Assembly (NCBI GenBank): GCA_900764225.1
Contig: CAAFNG010000120.1
Coordinates: forward strand, 1 to 16,508
Direction of reading: 5' to 3'
Source: Lachnospiraceae bacterium
GTDB lineage: Bacteria > Bacillota > Clostridia > Lachnospirales > Lachnospiraceae
Length of the DNA stretch: 16,508 nt
Shown here: in pieces, positions 7,249 to 14,119 of the stretch
Position numbering within the stretch: the stretch's first letter is position 1
How the letters are laid out: each line of letters starts with the position of its first letter
Position numbers and translations under genes: made by a program
Notes under the pieces: generated by a model
Databases searched by the model: none
Told to the model about the DNA's origin: nothing
Seen by the model: the letters and a program-made list of their open reading frames with translations, nothing else

Positions 7249-7277
7249 TTGTTTTGTATTTAACAAAGTTATATAAT
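7249..7277 (+). promoter_or_regulatory. Promoter of the quinate/shikimate operon, overlapping a Rex-like site
   Basis: A perfect -10 TATAAT (7272-7277) is preceded at 17 bp by a weak -35, TTGTTT (7249-7254), as expected for a promoter needing a LysR activator. The segment 7249-7266 (TTGTTTTGTATTTAACAA) matches 12 of 14 fixed positions of the clostridial Rex consensus TTGTTAA-N4-TTAACAA as I recall it. It covers the -35 and most of the spacer, a position suited to repression. Confidence 0.65.
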
Positions 7278-7350
7278 GCTCATAGAAAAAAGATACAAAA
7301 TAATTTAAAAAAAACTAAAAAAATTATTTATATTTTCGGGAGGAATTATC

Positions 7351-8190
7351 ATGTCTAAAGAATTTCCAATCACAATCAGTTCCTGGACACTGGGAGATCA
7401 GTGCAAGTTTGAGGACCGCGTAAAAGCAGCAAAAGAAGCTGGCTATGAAGGAATCGGTCTGAGAGCAGAAACCTATGTAGATGCGCTTAATGAGGGACTT
7501 TTTGATTCTGATATCCTGGCAATCCTGGATAAATATGACATGAAAGTAACAGAGGTTGAGTACATCGTACAGTGGGCAGAGGAGCATCGTTCCTACGAGC
7601 AGAAATACAAAGAGCAGCTTTGCTTCCATATGTGTGAATTATTTAACGTAAAACAGATCAACTGTGGTCTTATGGAGAACTATTCTGTAGAATACACAGC
7701 ACAGAAGCTTCGCGAGCTCTGCCACAGAGCAGGCAAATACATCATCGGTGTTGAGCCAATGCCATACAGCGGAATCCCGGATGTGAAAAAAGGCTGGGCA
7801 GTTGTAAAAGCAGCTGACTGTGAGAATGCAAAACTGATCCTTGATACATGGCACTGGGTAAGAGCAAATCAGCCGATCGAGCTTTCCGTACTTGAGGGAA
7901 TCCCGGCAGATAAGATCGTTTCCATCCAGATCAACGATGTATGGGAAAGACCATATGCGACAACAATCTTAAGAGATGAGTCCATGCATGACCGTCTTGC
8001 TCCTGGAACAGGAATCGGAACAACAGTACCATTCGTAAAAATGATCAAAGAAAAAGGCATCAAACCAAACGCAATCGGCGTAGAGGTTATCAGCGATGCA
8101 AACCTTGCAAAAGGTATCGAGTACGCTGCAAAGCATACATACGAGAACACAAAGAAAGTACTGGAAGAGGCTTGGCCGGAAGTACTCTGA
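7351..8190 (+). CDS. Xylose-isomerase-like TIM barrel enzyme, candidate 3-dehydroshikimate dehydratase
   Basis: A 279-aa single-domain protein of the sugar phosphate isomerase/epimerase (AP_endonuc_2-like) TIM barrel superfamily. Candidate divalent-metal ligands are E135 (GVEPMPY), D165 with H168 (LILDTWHWV), Q193 (VSIQINDV) and E245 (GVEVISD). A Glu/Asp/Gln/Glu set at this spacing is what I recall for bacterial 3-dehydroshikimate dehydratases (QuiC/AsbF type), where epimerases of the family usually have His at the third position. Such an enzyme would convert 3-dehydroshikimate to protocatechuate. Context supports this: the next genes are a flavoprotein, a YdiB-type dehydrogenase and a transporter, an order I recall from the Listeria qui1 operon. 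GGGAGGA at 7338-7344 fixes the start at 7351. Some related barrels with QIND or QLCD motifs are uncharacterised, so a different isomerase or dehydratase remains possible. Confidence 0.85.
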   Translation: MSKEFPITISSWTLGDQCKFEDRVKAAKEAGYEGIGLRAETYVDALNEGLFDSDILAILDKYDMKVTEVEYIVQWAEEHRSYEQKYKEQLCFHMCELFNVKQINCGLMENYSVEYTAQKLRELCHRAGKYIIGVEPMPYSGIPDVKKGWAVVKAADCENAKLILDTWHWVRANQPIELSVLEGIPADKIVSIQINDVWERPYATTILRDESMHDRLAPGTGIGTTVPFVKMIKEKGIKPNAIGVEVISDANLAKGIEYAAKHTYENTKKVLEEAWPEVL

Positions 8191-8219
8191 TATAAGAAGA
8201 TAAAGAAAAATATTCATCC

Positions 8220-8256
8220 AGGATTCCTGCCCGAGACTGCATCGGACAGGAATCCT
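8220..8256 (+). promoter_or_regulatory. Strong intercistronic hairpin without U-tract
   Basis: AGGATTCCTG (8220-8229) pairs perfectly with CAGGAATCCT (8247-8256); CCGA/TCGG extends the stem inward past one mismatch and leaves a 7-nt loop. No T-run follows, so it is not a standard terminator. It sits just upstream of the ribosome binding site AAAGGAGA (8267-8274) of the flavoprotein gene and may protect or process the mRNA or cause partial termination. Confidence 0.7.
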
Positions 8257-8282
8257 CATAAAAAGGAAAGGAGAACGCATCA

Positions 8283-10208
8283 ATGAAATTCAATGCGATG
8301 TTTCAGCCGATCGAGATCGGTCCTATGACAGTGAAAAACCGTTTTGTTGTTCCACCAATGGGAAATAACTTTGCAAACACAGACGGTACCATGAGCGAGC
8401 AGTCCGCAGCTTATTATAAAGAAAGAGCCAAGGGCGGTTTCGGTCTGATCACTATCGAAGCTACTGTAGTTCACAAAGGAGCAAAAGGTGGCCCGCGTAA
8501 GCCATGTCTCTATGATGACTCCACTATCGAGAGCTTCCGCAAGGTTATCGACGGATGTCATGCAGAGGGAGCAAAGGTTTCCATCCAGCTTCAGAATGCA
8601 GGTCCTGAGGGAAATGCGAAGAATGCAGGAGCACCGATCACAGCAGCTACCAGCATTCCGTCTGTATGCGGAAGAGATATCCCGAAGGAGCTTACAACTG
8701 AGGAAGTTTATGAGCTGGTCAAAGGATACGGCGAGGCTGCAAGAAGAGCAATGGAAGCCGGTGCAGATGCTGTTGAGATCCATATGGCACACGGCTATCT
8801 GGTAAGCACATTCCTCTCTCCTAGAACAAACAAGAGAGTTGATGAGTTCGGCGGATGTTTTGAGAACCGTATGCGTTTCTCCCGTCTGATCATCGAGGAG
8901 ATCAAAAAGACAACACAGGGCAAGATCGCTATCCTTGCAAGAATCAACTGTGCAGACGAGGTTCCGGGCGGACTTGACGTTCATGACAGTGCAGCGATCG
9001 CAGCATACCTGGAGAGCTGTGGACTTGACGCGATACATGTATCCCGTGCTGTTCATATCAAAGATGAGTTCATGTGGGCACCGACTGTTATCCACGGTGG
9101 ATTCTCCGCTTCTGAGGTTGAGGAGATCAAACGTGCAGTCAGCATTCCGGTGATCACAGTAGGCCGTTATACAGAGCCGCAGTTTGCTGAGCTTATGGTA
9201 AAAGAAGGAAGAGCAGACCTTGTTGCATTTGGACGTCAGAGCCTTGCTGATCCGGCTATGCCGAAGAAAGCACAGGAGGAGCGCCTGGAGGATATGACTC
9301 CATGTATCGCCTGTCTTCAGGGCTGTGTTGCAAACATGTATGCAGGAAATCCGGTATGCTGTCTGACCAATCCGTTCCTGGGTCATGAGTCAGAGCCACT
9401 TGAGAAAGCTGAAAAGCCGAAGAAGGTTATGGTCATCGGCGGTGGTGTTGCCGGACTTTGTGCAGCGTTCATCGCAAAAGAGAAAGGCCATGAAGTAACT
9501 CTTTATGAGGCAGGAGACATTCTCGGCGGAAACATGAGACTTGCCGCATACCCGCCAGGAAAAGGTGATATCACAAACATGATCCGCAGCTACATCCATC
9601 GCTGCCAGAAAGATGGCGTGAAGATCGTGATGAACTGTGAGGTGACTCCGGAGCTTGTAAAAGAAGAGAAACCGGACAGTGTGATCATCGCAACAGGTTC
9701 CAAGACACTGATCCTTCCGATCGAGGGAATCGACAACCCGGCTATCATCCACGGTTCTGATCTTCTGGATGGCAAGAGAGCAGCAGGCAAAAAAGTTCTC
9801 GTTGTCGGCGGCGGAATGGTTGGATGCGAGACAGCTGCATTCCTCGGCGAGCAGGAGCATGAAGTAACTGTTATCGAGTTCCGTGATACAGTAGGTGCAG
9901 ATGTGATCCATGAGCACAGAGTGTATCTGATGAAAGATTTCGAGGACTACGGAATCAAAGAGATCACAGGAGCAAAAGTATGCAAGTTCTACGAAGATGG
10001 TGTAGAATATGAGACAGCAGACGGACAGCGTCATGAGACAAGAGGTTACGATTCCGTAATCCTTTCCATGGGATTCCGTAACTACAATCCTCTGGAAGAG
10101 CAGCTGAAAGATCTTGTACCTGAGACACATGTGATCGGAGATGCGATCCGAGCAAGACGTGCCCTGGATGCTACGAAAGAGGCTTATGCCGTAGCTTCCC
10201 AGATCTGA
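8283..10208 (+). CDS. FadH/OYE-type Fe-S flavoprotein, NAD(P)H-dependent ene-reductase family
   Basis: A 641-aa enzyme of the 2,4-dienoyl-CoA reductase/NADH oxidase-like family. Residues 1-330 are an Old-Yellow-Enzyme FMN barrel (FQPIEIGPMTVKNRFVVPPMG; EIHMAHGYLVSTFLSPRTNKRVDEFGG, where Y172 matches FadH Y166 by alignment from memory). Cysteines C341, C344, C348 and C360 have the spacing of the FadH 4Fe-4S cluster (C-x2-C-x3-C-x11-C). Two Rossmann motifs follow, GGGVAGL (386-392) and GGGMVGCE (509-516), for FAD and NAD(P)H. Members usually reduce C=C bonds conjugated to a carbonyl. In this operon the obvious enone is 3-dehydroshikimate, but that substrate is inference. It lies 92 bp after the TIM barrel gene and upstream of a YdiB-type dehydrogenase. 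A second member of the family is cut off at the window's right end. Confidence 0.93.
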   Translation: MKFNAMFQPIEIGPMTVKNRFVVPPMGNNFANTDGTMSEQSAAYYKERAKGGFGLITIEATVVHKGAKGGPRKPCLYDDSTIESFRKVIDGCHAEGAKVSIQLQNAGPEGNAKNAGAPITAATSIPSVCGRDIPKELTTEEVYELVKGYGEAARRAMEAGADAVEIHMAHGYLVSTFLSPRTNKRVDEFGGCFENRMRFSRLIIEEIKKTTQGKIAILARINCADEVPGGLDVHDSAAIAAYLESCGLDAIHVSRAVHIKDEFMWAPTVIHGGFSASEVEEIKRAVSIPVITVGRYTEPQFAELMVKEGRADLVAFGRQSLADPAMPKKAQEERLEDMTPCIACLQGCVANMYAGNPVCCLTNPFLGHESEPLEKAEKPKKVMVIGGGVAGLCAAFIAKEKGHEVTLYEAGDILGGNMRLAAYPPGKGDITNMIRSYIHRCQKDGVKIVMNCEVTPELVKEEKPDSVIIATGSKTLILPIEGIDNPAIIHGSDLLDGKRAAGKKVLVVGGGMVGCETAAFLGEQEHEVTVIEFRDTVGADVIHEHRVYLMKDFEDYGIKEITGAKVCKFYEDGVEYETADGQRHETRGYDSVILSMGFRNYNPLEEQLKDLVPETHVIGDAIRARRALDATKEAYAVASQI

Positions 10209-10280
10209 TCTTATAACAGATAAAGAAGACATTTTTAAAAATATAAAATAAATGTACCATATTTAGGACAGTAAAAGATA

Positions 10281-10320
10281 TCCGGGTAGACCATGAAGCA
10301 AAAGCTTACGTCTGCCTGGA
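10281..10320 (+). promoter_or_regulatory. Intercistronic hairpin upstream of the dehydrogenase gene
   Basis: TCCGGGTAGAC (10281-10291) pairs with GTCTGCCTGGA (10310-10320), an 11-bp stem with two G-U pairs, and AAGC/GCTT forms an inner stem with an AAAA loop. No T-run follows. The ribosome binding site AGGAGGT (10328-10334) comes just after, before the ATG at 10343. This is the same layout as the hairpin before the flavoprotein gene. Confidence 0.65.
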
Positions 10321-10342
10321 CCAATGCAGGAGGTAAAGAAAG

Positions 10343-11224
10343 ATGGAACAGAGAATTAAAGGAACAACTGGTTTACTCGCACTGATCGGAAGCCCTGTAG
10401 GACATTCAGGATCACCGGCTATGTACAACTTCAGCTTCCAGTACCATAACCTGGACTATGCTTACATGGCATTCGATATCAAAGAGGATCAGGTTCCGGC
10501 AGCTCTTGATGCAATGCGTCTGTTCAAGATGAGAGGCTGTAACGTAACCATGCCTTGCAAGAACAAAGTTGCCCAGTGCGTAGATGAGCTTTCACCGGCA
10601 GCAAGAATCATCGGTGCTGTAAACACCATCGTTAACGAAGATGGAAAACTCATCGGACATATCACAGACGGAATCGGCTTTGTCCGCAACTTAAAAGAGC
10701 ACGGTGTTGACGTAAAGGGTAAAAAAATGGTAGTTTTAGGAGCAGGCGGAGCTGCAACAGCTCTTACTGTACAGAGTGCTCTTGACGGAGCTGCTTCCAT
10801 CTCAATCTTCAATCCGAACGATCCGTTCCTTGAAAGAGCAAAAGGAACAGCTGAGAAACTTGCAAAAGAAGTACCGGACTGCAAAGTAAGCGTATATTGC
10901 CTTGACGATCAGGACAAACTGAGAGAAGAGATCGCAAACGCTGATATCCTTGCAAACGGAACACTTGCAGGTATGAAACCACATGATGACCTTACTCTTG
11001 TTGACAAATCCATGTTCCATAAGGATCTTGTAGTTGCAGACTGCGTATACAATCCGGAAGAAACAAGAATGGTAAAAGAGGCAAAAGAGGCAGGCGTTAA
11101 GCTTGCAGTAGGCGGAAAAGGAATGCTTCTGTGGCAGGGTGCTGCAGCATACAAGCTTTACACAGGTCTTGAGATGCCGACAGCTGAGTACCAGAAATTC
11201 CAGGCTGAGAACGAAGGGAAATAA
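10343..11224 (+). CDS. aroE: YdiB-type quinate/shikimate dehydrogenase, probably NAD-dependent
   Basis: A 293-aa shikimate dehydrogenase-family enzyme that interconverts quinate/3-dehydroquinate or shikimate/3-dehydroshikimate. The substrate domain shows GSPVGHSGSPAM, catalytic K73 (NVTMPCK) and D109 (HITDGIGF). The nucleotide fold has GAGGAATA (133-140). The segments ILANGTLAGMKP, DCVYNPEET and GMLLWQGAAAYKLYTG resemble E. coli YdiB more than AroE. After the second strand, the basic residues that contact the NADP phosphate (NR at the same place in YdiB and in the other paralogue here) are replaced by N157-P158-N159-D160, suggesting a preference for NAD and so an oxidative, catabolic role. 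This cofactor call is inference. The MFS gene starts 5 bases after its stop, so the two are surely co-transcribed. Confidence 0.92.
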   Translation: MEQRIKGTTGLLALIGSPVGHSGSPAMYNFSFQYHNLDYAYMAFDIKEDQVPAALDAMRLFKMRGCNVTMPCKNKVAQCVDELSPAARIIGAVNTIVNEDGKLIGHITDGIGFVRNLKEHGVDVKGKKMVVLGAGGAATALTVQSALDGAASISIFNPNDPFLERAKGTAEKLAKEVPDCKVSVYCLDDQDKLREEIANADILANGTLAGMKPHDDLTLVDKSMFHKDLVVADCVYNPEETRMVKEAKEAGVKLAVGGKGMLLWQGAAAYKLYTGLEMPTAEYQKFQAENEGK

Positions 11225-11229
11225 GAAAA

Positions 11230-12432
11230 ATGAGCCAGACAGGTAAGAAAAATTTAGTGATTACTTCTATCGCGCTGTACTTTACATATTTCATTCACGG
11301 AATCGGTGCTTCCATCATGGGACAGTACAAGCCTGAGCTTGCTGCCCACTGGGGAGCCAAGGCCTTAAGTGACGGAACTATGGACGTCAGCATGGTAGTA
11401 TCTGTAATTGCTGCATTGGGACTTGGAAGACTGATCTCCCTTCCGTTTTCCGGTCCTCTGTCTGATAAATTCGGACGCAGATTAAGCGGAATCATCGGCG
11501 TGATCTGTTATGCAGCATATTTCATGGGAATTGCATTTGCACCGTCTATGGGAATCGCATATGCATTCGCTATCGTAGGTGGTATCGCAAACTCCTTCCT
11601 GGATACATGCGTAAGCCCGACATGTATGGAAATCTACGTAAACAATCCGTCTGTAGCGAACCTGTTTACAAAATTCTCCATGTGTATCAGCCAGTTCCTG
11701 CTTCCTTTCCTGATCGGATTTGTAGCAGCGGCTAATATGTCCTACAGAACCATCTTTATCGTTGCAGGTGCTGCGATCTTTATCGATGGTATCCTGATCC
11801 TGTTCCTGCCATTCCCTGAGAGAAATGCAACAGGTGCCGGAGCAAAGAAAGAAAAGGCAAAGATCAAGATTACACCGGCCGCTTTTGCTGCTATTCTCAT
11901 TGGATTTACAAGTTCTTCTACATTTATGCTGTGGCTGAACTGTAACCAGGAGCTTGGAAAGCTTTACAACTTAAGTGATCCGTCCAAGATCCAGTCCTTC
12001 TATGCAGTAGGAACCTTTGCAGCGATCCTGTGCTCCTCTGTATTTATTAAAAAAGGACTGAAAGAGATCAACATTCTGATCATTTATCCGCTGATTTCCT
12101 TTATCATGCTGGGACTGTGCTACTTCGTACAGAATCCTGCCATCTGCCTGATCGGTGGTTTTGTGATCGGTTTTGCAGGTGCCGGCGGTGTGCTTCAGCT
12201 GGCTGTATCCACAACAGCTGAGTTCTTCCCGGAGAATAAGGGAACAGCAACATCCATGGTAATGATCGCATCCAGTATTGCCAACTACACAATTCTGACA
12301 CTGGCAGGCTACATCACAAAGACTTGCGGAACCAGTGCTCCGAGAATGATCCTGCTTCTCAACATGGCAGTAACATTTATCGGAATCCTCCTTGCCCTGT
12401 TTGTTAAAATGAACCGTGCAAAGGAAGCCTGA
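11230..12432 (+). CDS. MFS transporter, candidate quinate/shikimate uptake carrier
   Basis: A 400-aa major facilitator with about 12 hydrophobic segments and the motif A loop GPLSDKFGRR (75-84) between helices 2 and 3. The central loop after helix 6 is short and basic (about residues 196-218, NATGAGAKKEKAKIKITP). No signal peptide and no fused domain. The start at 11230 lies 5 bases after the dehydrogenase stop, and the GAAGGG at the end of that gene can serve as ribosome binding site, so expression is tied to it. A substrate such as quinate or shikimate is inferred from the operon; from memory, E. coli has an MFS gene (ydiN) beside ydiB-aroD, and the Listeria qui1 operon also carries transporters. 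The direction of transport and the coupling ion are not visible. Confidence 0.88.
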   Translation: MSQTGKKNLVITSIALYFTYFIHGIGASIMGQYKPELAAHWGAKALSDGTMDVSMVVSVIAALGLGRLISLPFSGPLSDKFGRRLSGIIGVICYAAYFMGIAFAPSMGIAYAFAIVGGIANSFLDTCVSPTCMEIYVNNPSVANLFTKFSMCISQFLLPFLIGFVAAANMSYRTIFIVAGAAIFIDGILILFLPFPERNATGAGAKKEKAKIKITPAAFAAILIGFTSSSTFMLWLNCNQELGKLYNLSDPSKIQSFYAVGTFAAILCSSVFIKKGLKEINILIIYPLISFIMLGLCYFVQNPAICLIGGFVIGFAGAGGVLQLAVSTTAEFFPENKGTATSMVMIASSIANYTILTLAGYITKTCGTSAPRMILLLNMAVTFIGILLALFVKMNRAKEA

Positions 12433-12493
12433 GACAGTGAAAGACAACAATATTATCTGGATTCAGACAAAGATGACTGAATTCAGATAGAGT

Positions 12494-12531
12494 AAAGTTC
12501 CAATTCGGGAACAATTCCCGGATTGGACTTT
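12494..12531 (+). promoter_or_regulatory. Long hairpin between the MFS and permease genes
   Basis: AAAGTTCCAATTCGGGAA (12494-12511) pairs with TTCCCGGATTGGACTTT (12515-12531), about 17 bp with one bulged T and one G-U pair and a 3-nt CAA loop. The following bases are GCTGTTCC, so there is no clean U-tract. It could be a weak terminator for the first four genes or a processing site. Confidence 0.65.
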
Positions 12532-12546
12532 GCTGTTCCTGGAAAT

Positions 12547-12564
12547 GTTTGTTAATTAACAAAC
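12547..12564 (+). promoter_or_regulatory. Perfect 18-bp palindrome, candidate operator
   Basis: GTTTGTTAATTAACAAAC is its own reverse complement. It lies just upstream of, or touching, the -35 of a possible promoter for the permease gene. The binding protein is unknown. Its half-sites look like those of Rex but abut with no 4-bp spacer, so it is not a standard Rex site. Confidence 0.55.
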
Positions 12565-12594
12565 TTTCACGGCAAAAAGAAAAAAACATACTAT
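12565..12594 (+). promoter_or_regulatory. Possible internal promoter for the permease gene
   Basis: TTTCAC (12565-12570), 18-bp spacer, TACTAT (12589-12594); an overlapping TATATA starts at 12592. The hexamers are imperfect. The 198-bp gap, the hairpin and the palindrome upstream suggest the permease may be partly independent of the upstream operon. Confidence 0.4.
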
Positions 12595-12630
12595 ATATGT
12601 ATTTATAAAAAAAGACAAAGGAGAATCGTT

Positions 12631-14022
12631 ATGGCGCGTGCAGCGAGACAGAGAAGAGAAAACGAACTGCCCTACATTCCGTTTGGGCCATTTCAGATTC
12701 GTTTTCCATTTATTCATTACAAAATCGAATCTGTGGAATTTATCCAGGGCCTGATTCTGGGGGTTACGGCACTGGCAGCAGTTCCATATCTGGAACAGTA
12801 TCTGGGACTGCCTTATGAGCTGGCATGGAGCTGTGTCATCATTGAGACCATGCTTTACATGCTGCACAGTTTACTTGGTGATCCGGTAGTTCCGGGATGG
12901 ATCACACCGACCTTACCGCTTACCATCGTGTTCCTGGAAGGCTTCCCTATGGGAAAAGAGCGAATACAGGCGATGATAGCCCTGCAGATGCTGGTTGGCC
13001 TGGTATTCATATTCATGGGCATTACCAAGCTTGCGGATAAATTCGTTCATGCTGTGCCGGATTCTGTAAAAGGTGGAATCCTTCTTGCTGCGCCGGTTAC
13101 GGTTATGGCAGGTCAGCTGGGAGAGGGCGGCAACATGCACAAATATCCGCTGGCCATTGTTGCAGGTGTAGGTCTTCTGATCCTGATCAGTTTTTCTGAC
13201 AAGTATCAGGAGAAGAGAAAGAACAATAAATTTCTGGATCTTGTTGCCCGCTATGGAAACCTGTTTCCGTATCTGATCGCCATGGTAGTCGGTCTTCTTG
13301 TAGGAGAGCTGGACAAACCGGGACTTGAGATCGGTACCTTTATCAAGATTCCGCAGTTTAAGGAGATCATCAGCCAGGTAAGTATCTTTGGCGTGGGTAT
13401 CCCGCCGATTTCCATGTTTGTGAAGGCACTTCCTCTGGCACTGGTATGTTACGTTATCGCGTTTGGTGATTTTGTTACAACAGAGACACTTGTTACAGAG
13501 GCACGTCAGTCCAGAGATGATGAGTATATTGATTTCAATTCCAGCCGTTCCAATCTGGTCAGCGGTCTGAGAAACCTGATCCTTTCCATCATCGCACCGT
13601 TCCCGCCACTTTCCGGTCCGTTATGGGTTGGTATGACAGTATCTGTCTCCATCCGTTACAAAGAAGGAAAGAAAGCCATGAAATCTCTTCTTGGCGGAAT
13701 GGCGTCCTTCCGTATTGCTACATTTTTGAGTGTGCTGATCATTCCGGTAGTAAGCTTCTTCCGTCCGATCTTCGGTGTTGGTTCTTCTATTACACTGATG
13801 TTCCAGGCTTTTGTCTGTGCAAGAATCGGTATGGACTACTGCAAGACAGACCGTGACAAGATGATCGCAGGCGTTATGGCAGCAGTTCTTGCAACACAGG
13901 GTACTGCATGGGCATCCGCATGGGCCCTGGCTGTAGGCTTCGGACTGAATATTTTCCTTTCCAACTGGGATCCGAGAAAGAAACCGGAAGAGAAAGTGAT
14001 CGAAGAAAAAACAGAAGAGTAA
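12631..14022 (+). CDS. NCS2-like membrane permease
   Basis: A 463-aa polytopic membrane protein with roughly 12-14 hydrophobic segments, a basic N-terminal tail (MARAARQRRENELPY) and a charged C-terminal tail (KKPEEKVIEEKTEE). The segments YVIAFGDFVTTETLVTEARQ and LVSGLRNLILSIIAPFPPLSGPLWVG resemble the conserved half-repeat region of the NCS2/SLC23-type 7+7 fold. I cannot assign a substrate; I do not see the usual Q/E/P-N-x-G-x4-T signature of purine or uracil carriers. In this operon a carboxylic acid, either another pathway substrate or a product such as protocatechuate, is a reasonable guess. The ribosome binding site AAAGGAGA about 7 bp upstream supports the start at 12631. It ends the rightward operon and faces aroD across a bidirectional terminator. 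Confidence 0.8.
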   Translation: MARAARQRRENELPYIPFGPFQIRFPFIHYKIESVEFIQGLILGVTALAAVPYLEQYLGLPYELAWSCVIIETMLYMLHSLLGDPVVPGWITPTLPLTIVFLEGFPMGKERIQAMIALQMLVGLVFIFMGITKLADKFVHAVPDSVKGGILLAAPVTVMAGQLGEGGNMHKYPLAIVAGVGLLILISFSDKYQEKRKNNKFLDLVARYGNLFPYLIAMVVGLLVGELDKPGLEIGTFIKIPQFKEIISQVSIFGVGIPPISMFVKALPLALVCYVIAFGDFVTTETLVTEARQSRDDEYIDFNSSRSNLVSGLRNLILSIIAPFPPLSGPLWVGMTVSVSIRYKEGKKAMKSLLGGMASFRIATFLSVLIIPVVSFFRPIFGVGSSITLMFQAFVCARIGMDYCKTDRDKMIAGVMAAVLATQGTAWASAWALAVGFGLNIFLSNWDPRKKPEEKVIEEKTEE

Positions 14023-14042
14023 AGCAGATAAAATAAAAAGAT

Positions 14043-14093
14043 AAAAGAGGAACCGCAAGCAGGATGGGTCTGCCGGCGGTTCCTCTTTTTTTT
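14043..14093. terminator. Bidirectional terminator between the permease gene and aroD
   Basis: AAAAGAGGAACCGC (14043-14056) pairs with GCGGTTCCTCTTTT (14076-14089), and GCAG/CTGC pairs inside. T residues continue on the plus strand to 14093. On the minus strand the stem is followed by TTTTATCTTTTTATTTTAT. It serves both convergent units. Confidence 0.9.
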
Positions 14094-14119
14094 AGCGATC
14101 CCCAAAGGGAGGTATGGGA

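Noticed and set aside
8220..8256. Hairpin read as a Rho-independent terminator
   Set aside because: No T-run follows the stem and the next gene of the operon starts 27 bases later with a strong ribosome binding site.
8280..10232. Two long minus-strand open frames opposite the flavoprotein gene
   Set aside because: The plus strand encodes a complete FadH/OYE-type enzyme with all motifs; the minus translations are Cys- and Ser-rich with no recognisable fold.
12547..12564. Palindrome read as a Rex operator
   Set aside because: The half-sites TTGTTAA and TTAACAA abut, whereas Rex sites have a 4-bp spacer between them.
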